Shown piece by piece: positions 1-11,271 of a stretch of 64,000 bases of DNA. Every line of letters starts with the position of its first letter. The first letter of the stretch is position 1. The position numbers and the translations under genes were made by a program. The DNA comes from Schistocerca nitens (lineage: Eukaryota > Arthropoda > Insecta > Orthoptera > Acrididae), in the NCBI RefSeq assembly GCF_023898315.1, contig NC_064616.1, positions 541,127,602 to 541,191,601 on the forward strand, written 5' to 3'. The notes beneath the pieces are model-generated. The model saw only the letters and a program-made list of their open reading frames with translations. It was not told the origin of the DNA and ran no database searches.

Positions 1-1284
1 GGATGATATTTACTATTCTGGATGAAATCTCACATGGCCACAGAAAGGGGCGAATTATGGTGCCACAAAAATCTTTGTTCATATGCCAAATAGTATTAAA
101 AGCCTAACAGATAGCCAAGCAACATTTAAAAGGAAATTAAAAGAATTTCTGAATGACAACTTCTTCTACTCAATAGATGAACTTTTGCATATGAAGTAGT
201 AAATGTAAAGGAACGAAGTAATTAACTATTTTGGGTAAACAAAGCTTATGTTAAGGTGAGACGTTCCAAATCATTACAAGATGTCGTATTCATGATCTAT
301 GGGAGCAGGATTAATGTATATATGTACTGAGATACTTTTTTAAGTTCTCATATTCATAGAATCTGGTTTCTGTAATTTACATTTTGTAATTATTGTCGCT
401 GAAATGAAGAATTTGAAATTGCTATAAAGGTAAATGATATTAACTTGGTTTTCGAGAGTATTACAAGAAAATGGTTTTATTTAAAATAATGAAGTTTTGA
501 AACCCAGCAGTAACCCATTTTCAAGCACAATAACAGTTGTAAAGTCATGCGCTACTGAAAGAAGAATGTCAGTGTTTACAGCAATTTAAAAAACATAGGC
601 TATATCCACAATATATTTAAAAAGGTGAGCATCATTCTAGACATCGAGCGCTACACTTTCGTGTTTTCTGGTCAGACACGTACAAAACATAAAATATAGA
701 GAGCAAATCGCTATCTACAAAGTGTACAACAACCAAACAGCAGCTATAATAGAAGAACATGAAAGACAAACAGTAGTTCAAAAGGGACTAAGGCGGTCAT
801 AGTCTACCACCATATTATTCAAATCTGTAACTTGAGTAAGCTGTGAAGGAATCCAAGGAGAAATTTTGAAAGGGATTTCGAATGTGGGGGAAAACAAATA
901 TTAGCTCTGAGGTTACCTCGTCAGAGCCTAATTTTGTCAGAGACAATAAAGTACTAGGAAGATCAATTGAACAGGACACGTAGCATCTTGAAAAGATGTA
1001 ACAGGGTGAATACAAATAAAAGTAAGACAAATGTAACCATATATAGTTGAAATAAAACAGAGGTGCTGAGGGAATTACTATAGGTTAGGCCATGAGACAC
1101 TGCTAGTACTAGATTTGTTGTGCCATTTTGATGATGTGACATTCCATTACGGTTGCTACATAGTGTATTTGTTGTTCCATACAAAATCCTATAGAAACAA
1201 ATTAGTAGCATCTTTACCTGTGACAACTCCTACATTAGGTGCCTGGGCTAAGCTCAGCTCTATTTAAAAAAACAACAGCTGTAT
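1..1284. other. Unannotated AT-rich DNA
   Basis: Only short, low-complexity open frames (under 90 codons) occur on both strands and none resembles a protein family I know. No terminal repeats, tRNA-like boxes or long hairpins were recognised. Confidence 0.5.
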
Positions 1285-1295
1285 GTGGTGATAGG

Positions 1296-1490
1296 TTCAA
1301 AAATGGCTCTGAGCACTATGGGACTTAGCTTCTGAGGTCATCAGTCCCCTAGAATTTATAACTACTTAAACCTAAGTAACCTAAGGACATCACACACATC
1401 CATGCACGAGGCAGGATTCGAACCTGCGACCACAGCGGTCGCATGGTTCCAGACTGTAGCGCCTAGAACCGCTCGACCACCCCGGCCGGC
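1296..1490 (-). mobile_element. tRNA-headed SINE, family A
   Basis: A full-length SINE lies in reverse orientation. The tail block (tggctctgagcactatggg) is at the left and the tRNA-like head ends with ccggccggc at the right. A B-box-like segment (reverse complement of attcgaacct) sits near 1410. It is flanked by a perfect 11-bp target-site duplication, gtggtgatagg, at 1285-1295 and 1491-1501, which fixes both ends and indicates target-primed insertion. SINEs of this type are transcribed by RNA polymerase III from the internal A and B boxes and are mobilised by a partner LINE. The intact duplication argues for a fairly recent insertion. An 'ORF' on the reverse strand here is only SINE sequence. 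Confidence 0.93.
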
Positions 1491-1501
1491 GTGGTGATAG
1501 G

Positions 1502-2087
1502 GCAGAGCCGCACACGTTTGCCTACAACTCGTCCACATAGTCATAAAGTTACAGTGACAAAATAGACTATGATGGTAGATGCTGAGAGGATGTAAAATGG
1601 AGACTTACATTAGCAAGGAAACCCATTCTGGAAATCAGAAATTTGTTAGTGTCCAATGTGTGTAACTGTTAGGAAATTTTCTCTGGACATATTTGTCAGG
1701 GTCGTGTCGTTGCATGGCAGTGAAATACCGATGATAAATAGTTCAAACAAGAAGACTAGCTTTTAAATGTGTTCATACAGAAGAATACTGAGGGTTACTT
1801 CAACTGGGCTGGATTCCTACTGAAGAGACACTGAATTCTATCAGGAAGAAAAGAAATTTATGGCTCATCTTGACTAGAAGTACAGTAAGGCTAATAGGAC
1901 GCATCATAAAAGTTGAAGTAGTGGTAACAGTTTCTTTGATAATTGAGGAAAGAGTGGGAGTTACCAATTGTAGAGGAGAGCTAAGGAATGACCATAATAA
2001 ACAGGTTCAAGTAATTCTTCAGGTTGAAGTAGATGTATTTTGCATTAGTTATGTACAAATGAAGATCGTGCGTGCGATAGATGCCGA
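1502..2087. other. Unannotated DNA
   Basis: I see no recognisable gene or element between the SINE and the direct repeat. Open frames are short and without motifs. Confidence 0.45.
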
Positions 2088-2261
2088 GGGTTGCATCAAG
2101 TCAGTCTTCATACTAAAGACCACCACAACAGTGATATATTTATTTAGTATCTATTTGCCATTTTCCTTTGTTCTATTATCTAGGTGTAATAACACACCAA
2201 ATATTGCACATATAAAATATTAACGTACTTTCAAATGAGTCAGTAAAACTGGGCATTATGT
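2088..2261. repeat. Left copy of 174-bp direct repeat
   Basis: The segment begins gggttgcatcaagtcag and ends gggcattatgt. It recurs in the same orientation 585 bp downstream with only two substitutions that I can find (g/a in ctttgttcta, a/t in cagtaaaact) and no gaps. It may be a local duplication or the terminal repeats of a small retroelement. It does not start TG or end CA cleanly at the repeat edges. Confidence 0.9.
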
Positions 2262-2672
2262 TGTTCAAAATAGCTGAAATGTCACCACAATTTAAAAAAT
2301 CTACAGAATACCCCTTTTCCATTAGATGCACAGATATATCTTAAATCTAGATTTAATATCTGTAGTATGTGGCCATATATTTTAGTAAGTAAGTGACATA
2401 TGTACCATGTCCCGAAAGTTAGTGTATAGCTTTCTTGGTCAGTACGAAGTACAATATTCGGGAGCCTTCTATTACGTTGGGAAGGAACCGGTAGGTTCCC
2501 CACTCTGTTTCTAGATGGTTTAAGGTTTCTTTACATTCCCTATGAATGTATGCCTGTAATTTCTTGTTTTAAGTTGCTCTTGATCCTAGTATATTCTTTA
2601 CCTTATCATATTCGCCCTTCTTGAACAAATCTTGTGTATCTTATTTCGTCACTGCTAGTTTCAATATTAATT

Positions 2673-2846
2673 GGGTTGCATCAAGTCAGTCTTCATACTA
2701 AAGACCACCACAACAGTGATATATTTATTTAGTATCTATTTGCCATTTTCCTTTATTCTATTATCTAGGTGTAATAACACACCAAATATTGCACATATAA
2801 AATATTAACGTACTTTCAAATGAGTCAGTATAACTGGGCATTATGT
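2673..2846. repeat. Right copy of 174-bp direct repeat
   Basis: This is the second copy of the 2088-2261 segment, about 99% identical by eye. The 411 bp between the copies has no recognised coding content. The flanks of the two copies differ (gatgccga before the left, atattaatt before the right), and I see no target-site duplication around the pair. Confidence 0.9.
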
Positions 2847-3164
2847 AACATCACCGGCAGCACCTCAGTCCGTGTGGTGCTTTACTCATGTCAGGTGTGG
2901 AATACATTTCTCTGCGCTCGCTTAAGAACATGTAGTGTCTTTACCTTTGTGTGTCTATTAACTGTTGCACCCAACCCATCGCTCATTATAGCAATTGACA
3001 TAGGTTTGTGGTACAAAGAGACAGTTTTAATGCTTGTATAAAATCATTAACTTACCCTTATGAGCAACATTAAAATTAATTTAAAGGGACAGTCAAAATA
3101 ATTGGCAATCTCACTTCCATTATTGTTATTAGAGAGGATCGTCACATGTTCACACTGAGTGAAA

Positions 3165-3385
3165 AGGCAAAATGGTTAGCACACTGGACTCAAGTTCATG
3201 ACGGTGACTGTTGAAATCGTCGTCTGTTCACTAAGATGTATATTTTCCGAAATCACTATAGACAATGCCAGCATAGTTCCCTTGAAAGGCCACGGCCAGT
3301 TTCCCTCCCCACCCTTAACTAAAGCCATCCATCTGCTAGTCTCTAATGACGTCGTTTCCGATATAACATTAAACTCTAATCCTTC
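3165..3385 (+). mobile_element. Degenerate family-C SINE
   Basis: Sequence beginning aatggttagcacactggact matches the head of the second tRNA-derived SINE family seen intact at 57302. Downstream blocks (cccttgaaaggccacggcc, then a cctccccaccctt-like stretch and a gatgacgtcg-like stretch) follow in the family order. The copy is heavily mutated, has no visible target duplication, and its ends are approximate. Confidence 0.6.
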
Positions 3386-3714
3386 ATTCCTCTTTCTCAT
3401 TCATGTGTTCACCTGGAAGCATTTTTACAAACCCCTCAACTCTGAAAAATTAAGCACATCAAGGTAGGCAATAAGATAGCTAATACAAACAGCTATGGCA
3501 ACATTAGTGGGAGAACCTACAGACGCACTCATATTGTAACGATTATTAAAGGTTCACATGGTTCCATTCCTTCATTCAGTAGCATGCTAAATTTTATCTA
3601 TCCTCCCACACAGACACATAAAATGAGAGAGAGTGTATGGGTGTGTGTTTTCTGAAGGGAAGAAAGAGAGAATAATCAAAACTACTTTGATACTGGGATC
3701 CTGAGAGTGCGAAG

Positions 3715-3828
3715 ATTCAGAAGGAAACTGGCCATGTCATTTCGAAAGGATCCAACCTGGCCGATATTTAATTGTCTTAAATGACCTAGGCAATGCATGA
3801 AAAACACAGAAACCTAATTAGAGCCACT
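3715..3828 (-). mobile_element. Degenerate family-C SINE fragment
   Basis: In reverse orientation, blocks related to gaaactggccatgtcatttcg, aatgacctaggcaatgcatg and aaaacacagaaacctaatt follow the order of the family-C tail (see 57302-57542, reverse strand). The match is partial and worn and the ends are approximate. It lies about 330 bp from another family-C remnant in the opposite direction. Confidence 0.45.
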
Positions 3829-6038
3829 AAAAGCACTCACTGTATCCAAGATGGCATCAGTGATATCCCTACATTATGGCGAAAACAGCAGATTAACTCA
3901 GAATAAAATTATGTATGCTCCCGTCGGATTCCTTTATTATCAGTTTTCCTTTCTCCACGGAATAGCCCGTGGGTGTGGACATATAGCAGTTTTTGACAGT
4001 CGAGGTAATACAGGCGGAATGGAGCCGTGTAAGTAGTGGCGTGTTAATTGTTGTGATCCATCGCTCGCCATATACAATTACTTACTACAACCCACTAGCG
4101 TGTTATCGCCACATTTCCCTCTACCCGTCAATAAGAGAAGGAGTTCTTCCTATGAGATGAGCACACTTCGGCTAACTCTTATTTTCATTCGCTGTGCTTA
4201 TAATGTGTTCATTATCACTGTTGGTGAACCTGCAACTTTGGTGCTTTCCCTGCGCTCTGAAGTCAAAATTGGGGAATAGGGTATGCGGACAGGGTAACGG
4301 CATACAGCAAAAGGTGTCTTCTTCAGTGCTGCTTCCACAGCGCCATCTGCAGTGGTCGCCATTACGTCACTTCTTAAGAATGTGTTCACCCCAAGCGCCA
4401 GGCCATGACGTGACTGTCTTCAAAATTTTTGAGATTCAAAATTCGAAGAGATACAAAAATTTTGAAACAAAACCAAAAGAATAATGAAATCATTGTTGTG
4501 TAAGATGGCACTAATTGGATAGAGGCGCAACACCTCTGGCAGCAAATGTCTTATATTGACCGTTCAGCTGTGAAAGAGTGTGCATGTCTTGGCGCTGTAG
4601 ACAAGTCCAAAAAGCGGGGAAAGAACTCTGCAGCAACAGGCAGTGACGCATAGGTCGTATCCATTAAACTGGTTTGAACTGCATCACGATGTAACACAGC
4701 AGTTGACAGTAATTAATTTACGTGTTTTGCAGTGTTTGGGTCTACGGTGAATCGGCGCATTCTTCTTCCAGTTAAAGTAAAAAAAAAAAAATCGAAATGT
4801 AAGCACCTTATAGACGCGGAGAACTTCATAGTTTTGTGATCGAATGATCCAAAAAAACATCCATTCAAACGTAGTTCCACTTAGCTCTGCTGTGATAACA
4901 TGAATTTCCCGAAATAAATACTATTCGCAAGACCTATAAACAGTTACTTGGAAGTAGAGATAGGGTCGATCTAAGCATGTTATTACTTACAGCATGTGGT
5001 ATTGCGCGGTACTGCCACACAACTATAAAAGCGAAAACGTTAAAAATGCACATCTCACGTATTAGTCAAACGTAGGCAGAGAAATATCTATAAATGTAAT
5101 TATGTTTTTCAGCATCTGCAGTTTTTCATCTCCAACTAGAAAGGAATGAAATGGAATGTTGCAAGCTTTTATTGTAGTCCATCCACACCAATATCTCATC
5201 TGAGGTAAATGTATTCTTCTCTTCTACTTCTAAATACGAAGTGTAAATTGTGCTAATTGTAGGATGTAAACAAAAAATAGTTTTTTGCTTCTTATAATAT
5301 AAGGTGTGGCACACAATATCGCACTGGGAAATAATTGTGTATATTTCGATTTTTCAAGGCAGGGGTAATTAAAACAAGACTTAAGATCGACACTAGCAGT
5401 GAAACAATAGCTAGTAATCTGTTTTATTAAATTCTGCTGTGTTTGAGACTACACTAAACCAAATTAAACGAGTCGGCTCGCGATTCCGGCATTGAAGTCA
5501 CTCAATAAATCGCATTTACGTAAGAACGGAGACAGGTATTGATGCCACCGCCATTTCAAAAACTTTTATTTTGTTCTCTTTTTCATCCTTTTAGCTATTT
5601 TTCACTCGCAATAATATATGGTGTAAAAAGTATCTAACAATAACCTACCTGCTACCAAGCTTTTTCACTGCAAGATTTTTAAATCAAGTGTTCGTGGTTT
5701 ACAAATAGCGTCATTTCAAAATGACAGCTACGAATTATGAAAAGGTAAATGGTTTACTAAGAAACTAAGGTCCTACACTGATTGGATGATTAAAGAGATA
5801 TAACTACTAGGTCATCAGCCATTTTTCGTCGACGAGACAAGTCAAAATGACTGCAGATCAGAGGTACCACACCGCACAAAACCCAGAGGAAGGAAACCAC
5901 AAGGTCTACGAAATTTCAACGAAGGCGAGATAAGAGACAAAAAGAAGAAAGGGAGAAAGATCTAGGAAGGAAGACAGGCGAGATGTCAAATCGAGTTAGC
6001 ATCCCGAAGGTCAGAAAGCAGAGCGTAATGATGGGACA
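3829..6038. other. Unannotated AT-rich DNA
   Basis: About 2.2 kb without recognised coding sequence, element ends or structured RNA. A 96-codon frame at 4194-4484 has no motif I recognise and atypical composition for a gene. A short run of A residues occurs near 4780. Confidence 0.4.
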
Positions 6039-6174
6039 TACACTATATGATCAAAAGTATCTGGACACCTCCAAAAACATACGTTCTTCATATTAGGTGT
6101 ATTGTGCTGCCACCTACTGCAAGTTATCCTACATCACCGACCTCATTAGTCATTAGACATCGTGAGAGAGCTGA

Positions 6175-7182
6175 ATGGGGCGCTCCGCAGAACTCACAGA
6201 CTTTGAACGTGGTCAGGTGATTGGGTTTCACTTGTGTCATACGTCTGCACGCGAGATTTCCACACTCCTAAACATTCCTAGATCCACTGATTACGATGTG
6301 ATAATGAAGTGGAAAAGTGAAGGGAAAAGTACAACACAAAAGCGAACACGCCGACTTCGTTTGTTGACTGATAGAGACCGCCGACAGTTGAAGAAGGAAG
6401 TAATGTGTAATAGGCAGACATCTGTCCAGACCATCACGCAGGAATTTCAAACCGCATAAGGCTCCACTGCAAGTACTATGACAGTTACGCTGAAGGTGAG
6501 AAAACTTGGATTTCTTCGTCGAGCGGCTGCTCATAAACCACAGATCACGCGGCTAAATGCCAAACGACGCCTCGCTTGGAGTAAGGAGGGTAAACATTGG
6601 ACGATTGAACAGTGTGTATAATGACGAATCACAGTACACAATGTGGCGATCCGATGGCAGGGTGTGGGTATGGAGAAAATCTGGTGACCGTCATCTACCA
6701 GCGTGTGTAGTGCCAACAATAAAATTGGGAGGCGGTAGTGCTATAGTATAGTGGTGTTTTCATGGAGTGGGCTTCCACCCTTTGTTGTTTTACGTGCCAC
6801 TATCACAACGCAGGCCTACGTTGATATTTTAGGCACCTACTTGCTTCCCAACTGTGGAAGAGCAAGTCGTGGATGGCGACTGCATCTTTCAACACCTGTT
6901 CATAATGCATGGCCTGTGGCGGACTGGTTGCACAATAACCTCCCTGTAATGGAGTGGCCTGCACGGAGGCCTGACCTGAAAGCTATATAACACCTTTGTG
7001 ATGTTTTGGAAAGCCGACTTTGTGGCAGTCCTCACCGACCGACATCGATACCTACCCTCAGAGAAGCACTCCATGAAGAATGGTAGGCCACTGACCATGA
7101 GATCTTCCAGCACCTGAGTGTACGTATGTGTGCGAGAGTCGAAGCCGTGGTCAAGGCTAAGGGTGGGCCAACACCACACTGA
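6175..7182 (+). pseudogene. Tc1-like transposase pseudogene (family T1)
   Basis: Translation begins MGRSAELTDFERGQVIGFHL, the start of a Tc1-type transposase with an N-terminal helix-turn-helix and, in intact relatives, a DDE catalytic core that cuts and pastes the element at TA sites. The first frame stops at 6457-6459. Recognisable blocks then continue across stops and frameshifts: an NAKRRLAWSKEGKHW block, DGRVWVW, a PARRPDL-like block and a C-terminal VVKAKGGPTPH before TGA at 7180-7182. At about 1 kb it is the normal family length, so decay is by point mutation and small indels rather than truncation. The catalytic aspartates and glutamate cannot all be read in one frame. It cannot encode active transposase. 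Confidence 0.85.
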
Positions 7183-7261
7183 ATTCCAGCGCTACTGATG
7201 AAGGGGTCCACGAACTTGTAAGTCATTTTCAGCCAGGTATCAGGATACTTTTGAATAAATA

Positions 7262-8572
7262 CACTCCTGGAAATGGAGAAAAGAACACATTGACACCGGT
7301 GTGTCAGACCCACCATACTTGCTCCGGACACTGCGAGAGGGCTGTACAAGCAATGATCACACGCACGGCACAGCGGACACACCAGGAACCGCGGTGTTGG
7401 CCGTCGAATGGCGCTAGCTGCGCAGCATTTGTGCACCGCCGCCGTCAGTGTCAGCCAGTTTGCCGTGGCATACGGAGCTCCATCGCAGTCTTTAACACTG
7501 GTAGCATGCCGCGACAGCGTGGACGTGAACCGTATGTGCAGTTGACGGACTTTGAGCGAGGGCGTATAGTGGGCATGCGGGAGGCCGGGTGGACGTACCG
7601 CCGAATTGCTCAACACGTGGGGCGTGAGGTCTCCACAGTACATCGATGTTGTCGCCAGTGGTCGGCGGAAGGTGCACGTGCCCGTCGACCTGGGACCGGA
7701 CCGCAGCGACGCACGGATGCACGCCAAGAAGCTGGGCTACGGTCCCGCACACCGTTAGGCCGTCTTCCGCTCACGCCCCAACATCGTGCAGCCCGCCTCC
7801 AGTGGTGTCGCGACAGGCGTGAATGGAGGGACGAATGGAGACGTGTCGTCTTCAGCGATGAGAGTCGCTTCTGCCTTGGTGCCAATGATGGTCGTATGCG
7901 TGTTTGGCGCCGTGCAGGTGAGCGCCACAATCAGGACTGCATACGACCGAGGCACACAGGGCCAACACCCGGCATCATGGTGTGGGGAGCGATCTCCTAC
8001 ACTGGCCGTACACCACTGGTGATCGTCGAGGGGACACTGAATAGTGCACGGTACATCCAAACCGTCATCGAACCCATCGTTCTACCATTCCTAGACCGGC
8101 AAGGGAACTTGCTGTTCCAACAGGACAATGCACGTCCGCATGTATCCCGTGCCACCCAACGTGCTCTAGAAGGTGTAAGTCAACTACCCTGGCCACCAAG
8201 ATCTCCGGATCTGTCCCCCATTGAGCATGTTTGGGACTGGATGAAGCGTCGTCTCACGCGGTCTGCACGTCCAGCACGAACGCTGGTCCAATTGAGGCGC
8301 CAGGTGGAAATGGCATGGCAAGCCGTTCCACAGGACTACATCCAGCATCTCTACGATCGTCTCCATGGGAGAATAGCAGCCTGCATTGCTGCGAAAGGTG
8401 GATATACACTGTACTAGTGCCAACATTGTGCATGCTCTGTTGCCTGTGTCTATGTGCCTGTGGTTCTGTCAGTGTGATCATGTGATGTATCTGACCCCAG
8501 GAATGTGTCAATAAAGTTTCCCCTTCCCGGGACAATGAATTCACGGTGTTCTTATTTCAATTTCCAGGAGTG
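7262..8572 (+). mobile_element. Tc1-like element family T2, copy 1, nested
   Basis: The element starts cactcctggaaatggag and ends with the inverted ccaggagtg. Its roughly 27-bp imperfect terminal inverted repeats extend through aagaacac, and it is flanked by TA at 7260-7261 and 8573-8574. It sits inside the right terminal repeat of the older T1 element, so it arrived later. It is 1311 bp, versus 1423 bp for copy 2 at 27712; most of the difference is one 111-bp internal deletion. Confidence 0.95.
7506..8417 (+). CDS. Tc1-like transposase, internally deleted (T2 copy 1)
   Basis: The 303-codon frame from ATG 7506 (MPRQRGREPYVQLTDFERG) encodes a Tc1/mariner transposase: N-terminal helix-turn-helix region (residues ~10-65), then a DDE core with catalytic D in VVFSDESRF, D in FQQDNARPH and E in SPIEHVWDW. 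I count 32 residues between the second D and the E, against 34 in classical Tc1. Upstream in-frame codons back to 7251 include terminal-repeat sequence, so I chose the later ATG, which aligns with the family start. Compared with copy 2, 37 codons are missing in frame after DARQ, removing part of the second DNA-binding helix-turn-helix. The DDE triad remains, but specific DNA binding is probably lost. The large reverse-strand frames over this region are shadows. Confidence 0.9.
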   Translation: MPRQRGREPYVQLTDFERGRIVGMREAGWTYRRIAQHVGREVSTVHRCCRQWSAEGARARRPGTGPQRRTDARQEAGLRSRTPLGRLPLTPQHRAARLQWCRDRREWRDEWRRVVFSDESRFCLGANDGRMRVWRRAGERHNQDCIRPRHTGPTPGIMVWGAISYTGRTPLVIVEGTLNSARYIQTVIEPIVLPFLDRQGNLLFQQDNARPHVSRATQRALEGVSQLPWPPRSPDLSPIEHVWDWMKRRLTRSARPARTLVQLRRQVEMAWQAVPQDYIQHLYDRLHGRIAACIAAKGGYTLY

Positions 8573-8579
8573 TAGTTTA

Positions 8580-9968
8580 CATCCCACAGCCCCCGCCATT
8601 TAGCAGAGGTACCCCACTCTGAAACTGCGTAAGAAAGACTAGCAACATCGACAGTGCGAGACACGCACAGAGAGACCACGTATGAAGTTGTGTAACAGCC
8701 CACGTGAAAGGGGGGGGGGGAGGGGGGGAGAAGAGTAAACGAGCAGGTTGGATGAGGACCGGACTGGACCACGAAGCCCTGACAGCTGGAGACCGGTATG
8801 GGCAGAGGAGGAAATAGAGTGTTCTGCCAACCCCTCATTGGGTCGATAAGGTTTAGTGACCCTCCCTGAAAGAGAGTGGTATAAGCCCCCTTCACGAGTA
8901 AAACGTGTAACTACGTCAGCCGCTGAGGCGAAACTACGATGCTACACTACAACGTAGAGAAAAATCAGATCTTGCAACGTAAATTTTTTTTTTTTTCAAG
9001 ATCGACTGCGAAACGCTACGAACTAAAAAATCACTCAAGACCAAAAGTGGGAGCCTTTTCTTTCTTGTGAGCAAAGTAAAGCTTTTAAGGAAAATACAAT
9101 TTATAAAACGACGTGCTGTAGTCTTATACACCTTGAAAATAGGGAAGTGGATTTTCCCTTTTTCGCCCTGCTGGCTCGGCGCAAGGTGTGAACGCACCTT
9201 CACTGCAAGAGAAATGTTCCCAGTACTATTTCTGGTTTCTATGTTCGGGACTTGGAAGAGCTAATGGGCAGTAGCATCAGTGTGATTGTTTATTAGGGGT
9301 TGGGCAACGTTACAGCTTCCCTCAAGCCCTGGAGACGAAGCTAGTGAGTCGCTCTTGTACTCGGCGAGCAGCGCGAGGCAGTAGGTGGCACGCCGGACGC
9401 TCCTCTCAGCGCGCTATTTGTTTCCACACTCTGCAACTAACTTGCCCTATCGACCCAGCAGAAGCGGCCCGTACTTCACCCCCTGCAACTCGCTGTTTTC
9501 CTGTGTGTGAGGGCCATTTTCTAGATCCTGGCTTCATGTTGAAAGTCAGGTTTTCACACCTACTACAGTTGCATGCACATAGTTTCGTGGTGAATCTGCT
9601 CATTTAACGGATATGAAACCATTCTGGCTACGCAGACATCAGACGGGAATGTTGAAACGTAAGTCTTTAGTAACTTATGAATAAAATGAAGAGTACTTAC
9701 AGTTTTCAGAAGAATTAAATTTAGCCGCAAAGCTGTAAGCAACACCCAGTCAGTCACAAAGTTACTTAATACGTACGGCAAAGTGCCCACGCAACAGCCA
9801 AGCAGAGGAACCGAATATTACCGAAGCGATCGTCAACATCACATGCCTGAATCGGTGCTTACTGTCTCCTGATCTACATGTGAAAGGTGTCTTTCACTAA
9901 TCAGTGCTGTACAAACAAGAAATCTCCCTTTTATCTCAGTGTTCTGGTTTCCTGTCGAAGTAGGAAAA
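8580..9968. other. Unannotated DNA with G-rich tract
   Basis: No gene is recognised. A G-rich run (ggggggggggaggggggg) lies at about 8709-8726, and a run of T around 8985. A moderately GC-rich patch spans about 9340-9530. Short frames here lack motifs. Confidence 0.4.
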
Positions 9969-9979
9969 ATTCTGCAAGT

Positions 9980-10182
9980 TCAAAAAATGGTTGAAATGGC
10001 TCTGAGCACTATGGGACTCAACATATTAGGTCATAAGTCCCCTAGAACTTAGAACTACTTAAACCTAACTAACCTAAGGACATCACACACACCCATGCCC
10101 GAGGCAGGATTCGAACCTGAAACCGTAGCAGTCGCGCGGTTCCGGACTGCGCGCCTAGAACCGCGAGACCACCGCAGCCGGC
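9980..10182 (-). mobile_element. tRNA-headed SINE, family A
   Basis: A full-length reverse-orientation copy. It begins at the left with tail sequence (tggctctgagcactatggg near 10000), passes the B-box-like gattcgaacctg near 10110 and ends at the right with gcagccggc. A perfect 11-bp target duplication, attctgcaagt, lies at 9969-9979 and 10183-10193. Confidence 0.93.
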
Positions 10183-10193
10183 ATTCTGCAAGT

Positions 10194-11271
10194 AGCTCAA
10201 CGTTTCTACAGAAAAGTTTCAGCACATAAGCAGCCACTGTACCTTCGCCGACCTGTTTTATTATTAAGTTAGGTCTTGTGAACTGTTGTGTTTCAATTGT
10301 AGTAAGCAATGCATCCTATTACGCACGTTGAGAAGGAACTGTAGCTTCGACTTAGCACTCTAAGCGTTCGATATTTCTCCACCAGTGTAACAAACTTCGG
10401 TGGAGAAAAACCATGGGAACTTTATAAACAAAACATAGAGTTGTTGAAGTTTTAAAGTTCTTTAAGAAGATATGTACACCTAGACCAAATTACGAGGAAA
10501 GCAGACTGCTCTACAAGGAACAACATCTGAATTATGGAATGTTGATAAGCATTTTGAAAACTTGAGATCTCGTGTGTTCTGATATCTACAATTCCATGGT
10601 CGAAAATTATGACAGTGTATGGTCATATTTTACAGTGTACCTGATAACTCATATATTTCAGAAACGAAAACAAAATTGAAAAAAGCAATTGGCCAGGGAT
10701 GCAGCTATGGCAGGGGCTCACACAATGGACAAGAATGCACAATCCCTAAATATAAACAAGCATCGCATTAAAGAAAAGTTACGTTCTTTTAGTGGCACTT
10801 GTACATTTTGCCTACGGAAATGAAAACTAGAATGACAGTTAGTGACTGGTTTTCACTGTTCTAAACGTCATATTTCCTGAAATTCATAGACTTTACAGAA
10901 TGGTAACGGACGTACTGTTTTTTCGTAATGCGCAGAACAAGGGTTGCCCACAGCAGGCTTCAGAAGATTGCAGGCAACCCGCATTACGGCTGAAATTGTG
11001 GCACCATTTCCGTTATTTAAAGTAAGTATTCCTGAAGGTATAAATAAGATTTAAAGCACTGAAAGCAAGTCTGCCATTACTAATTGTACCTCTGGTTTTT
11101 ATTTCGGTATCAATGTACGATTAAAAGAAAAGAAACGTAATTTTGTGTAGAAAGTGGTATTTATTTACATTTACTGGTTGTGCATCCTGCTTACAGTGTG
11201 AGCACATGACGTAGGTGCATCCGTGCCCTGTTGCATTTTGCACGTTTCATTTCATTTAGGAATGATATGAT
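10194..11271. other. Unannotated AT-rich DNA
   Basis: No coding region or element end recognised. A small imperfect hairpin (gggttgcc/ggcaaccc) lies at about 10941-10980 and looks incidental. Confidence 0.4.

Larger units (their letters stand above)
6041..8577 (+). mobile_element. Old Tc1-like element (family T1), interrupted
   Basis: The left end reads ta/cactatatgatcaaaag...ggacacc. The matching inverted end (gatacttttgaataaata) lies at about 7240-7261 and, after the nested element at 7262-8572, continues as gttta. The two ends share the core caaaagtat...gacacc in inverted orientation, as expected for Tc1/mariner terminal repeats with TA targets. The same family is present in reverse at 51969-53209. 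The internal transposase is dead (next entry). Confidence 0.85.

Noticed and set aside
2088..2846. LTR pair of a miniature retrotransposon as firm call
   Set aside because: Repeat edges lack clean TG...CA, and no target duplication, primer-binding site or polypurine tract could be identified; reported only as a direct repeat.
7032..7727. Long reverse-strand frame of 231 codons (and relatives at 7610-8060, 27701-28621)
   Set aside because: These are antisense shadows of the GC-rich T2 transposase and its 5' region, repeated in both copies.
10941..10980. Small hairpin gggttgcc...ggcaaccc
   Set aside because: Eight pairs with a long loop is expected by chance in 64 kb; no terminator or RNA context in a eukaryotic sequence.
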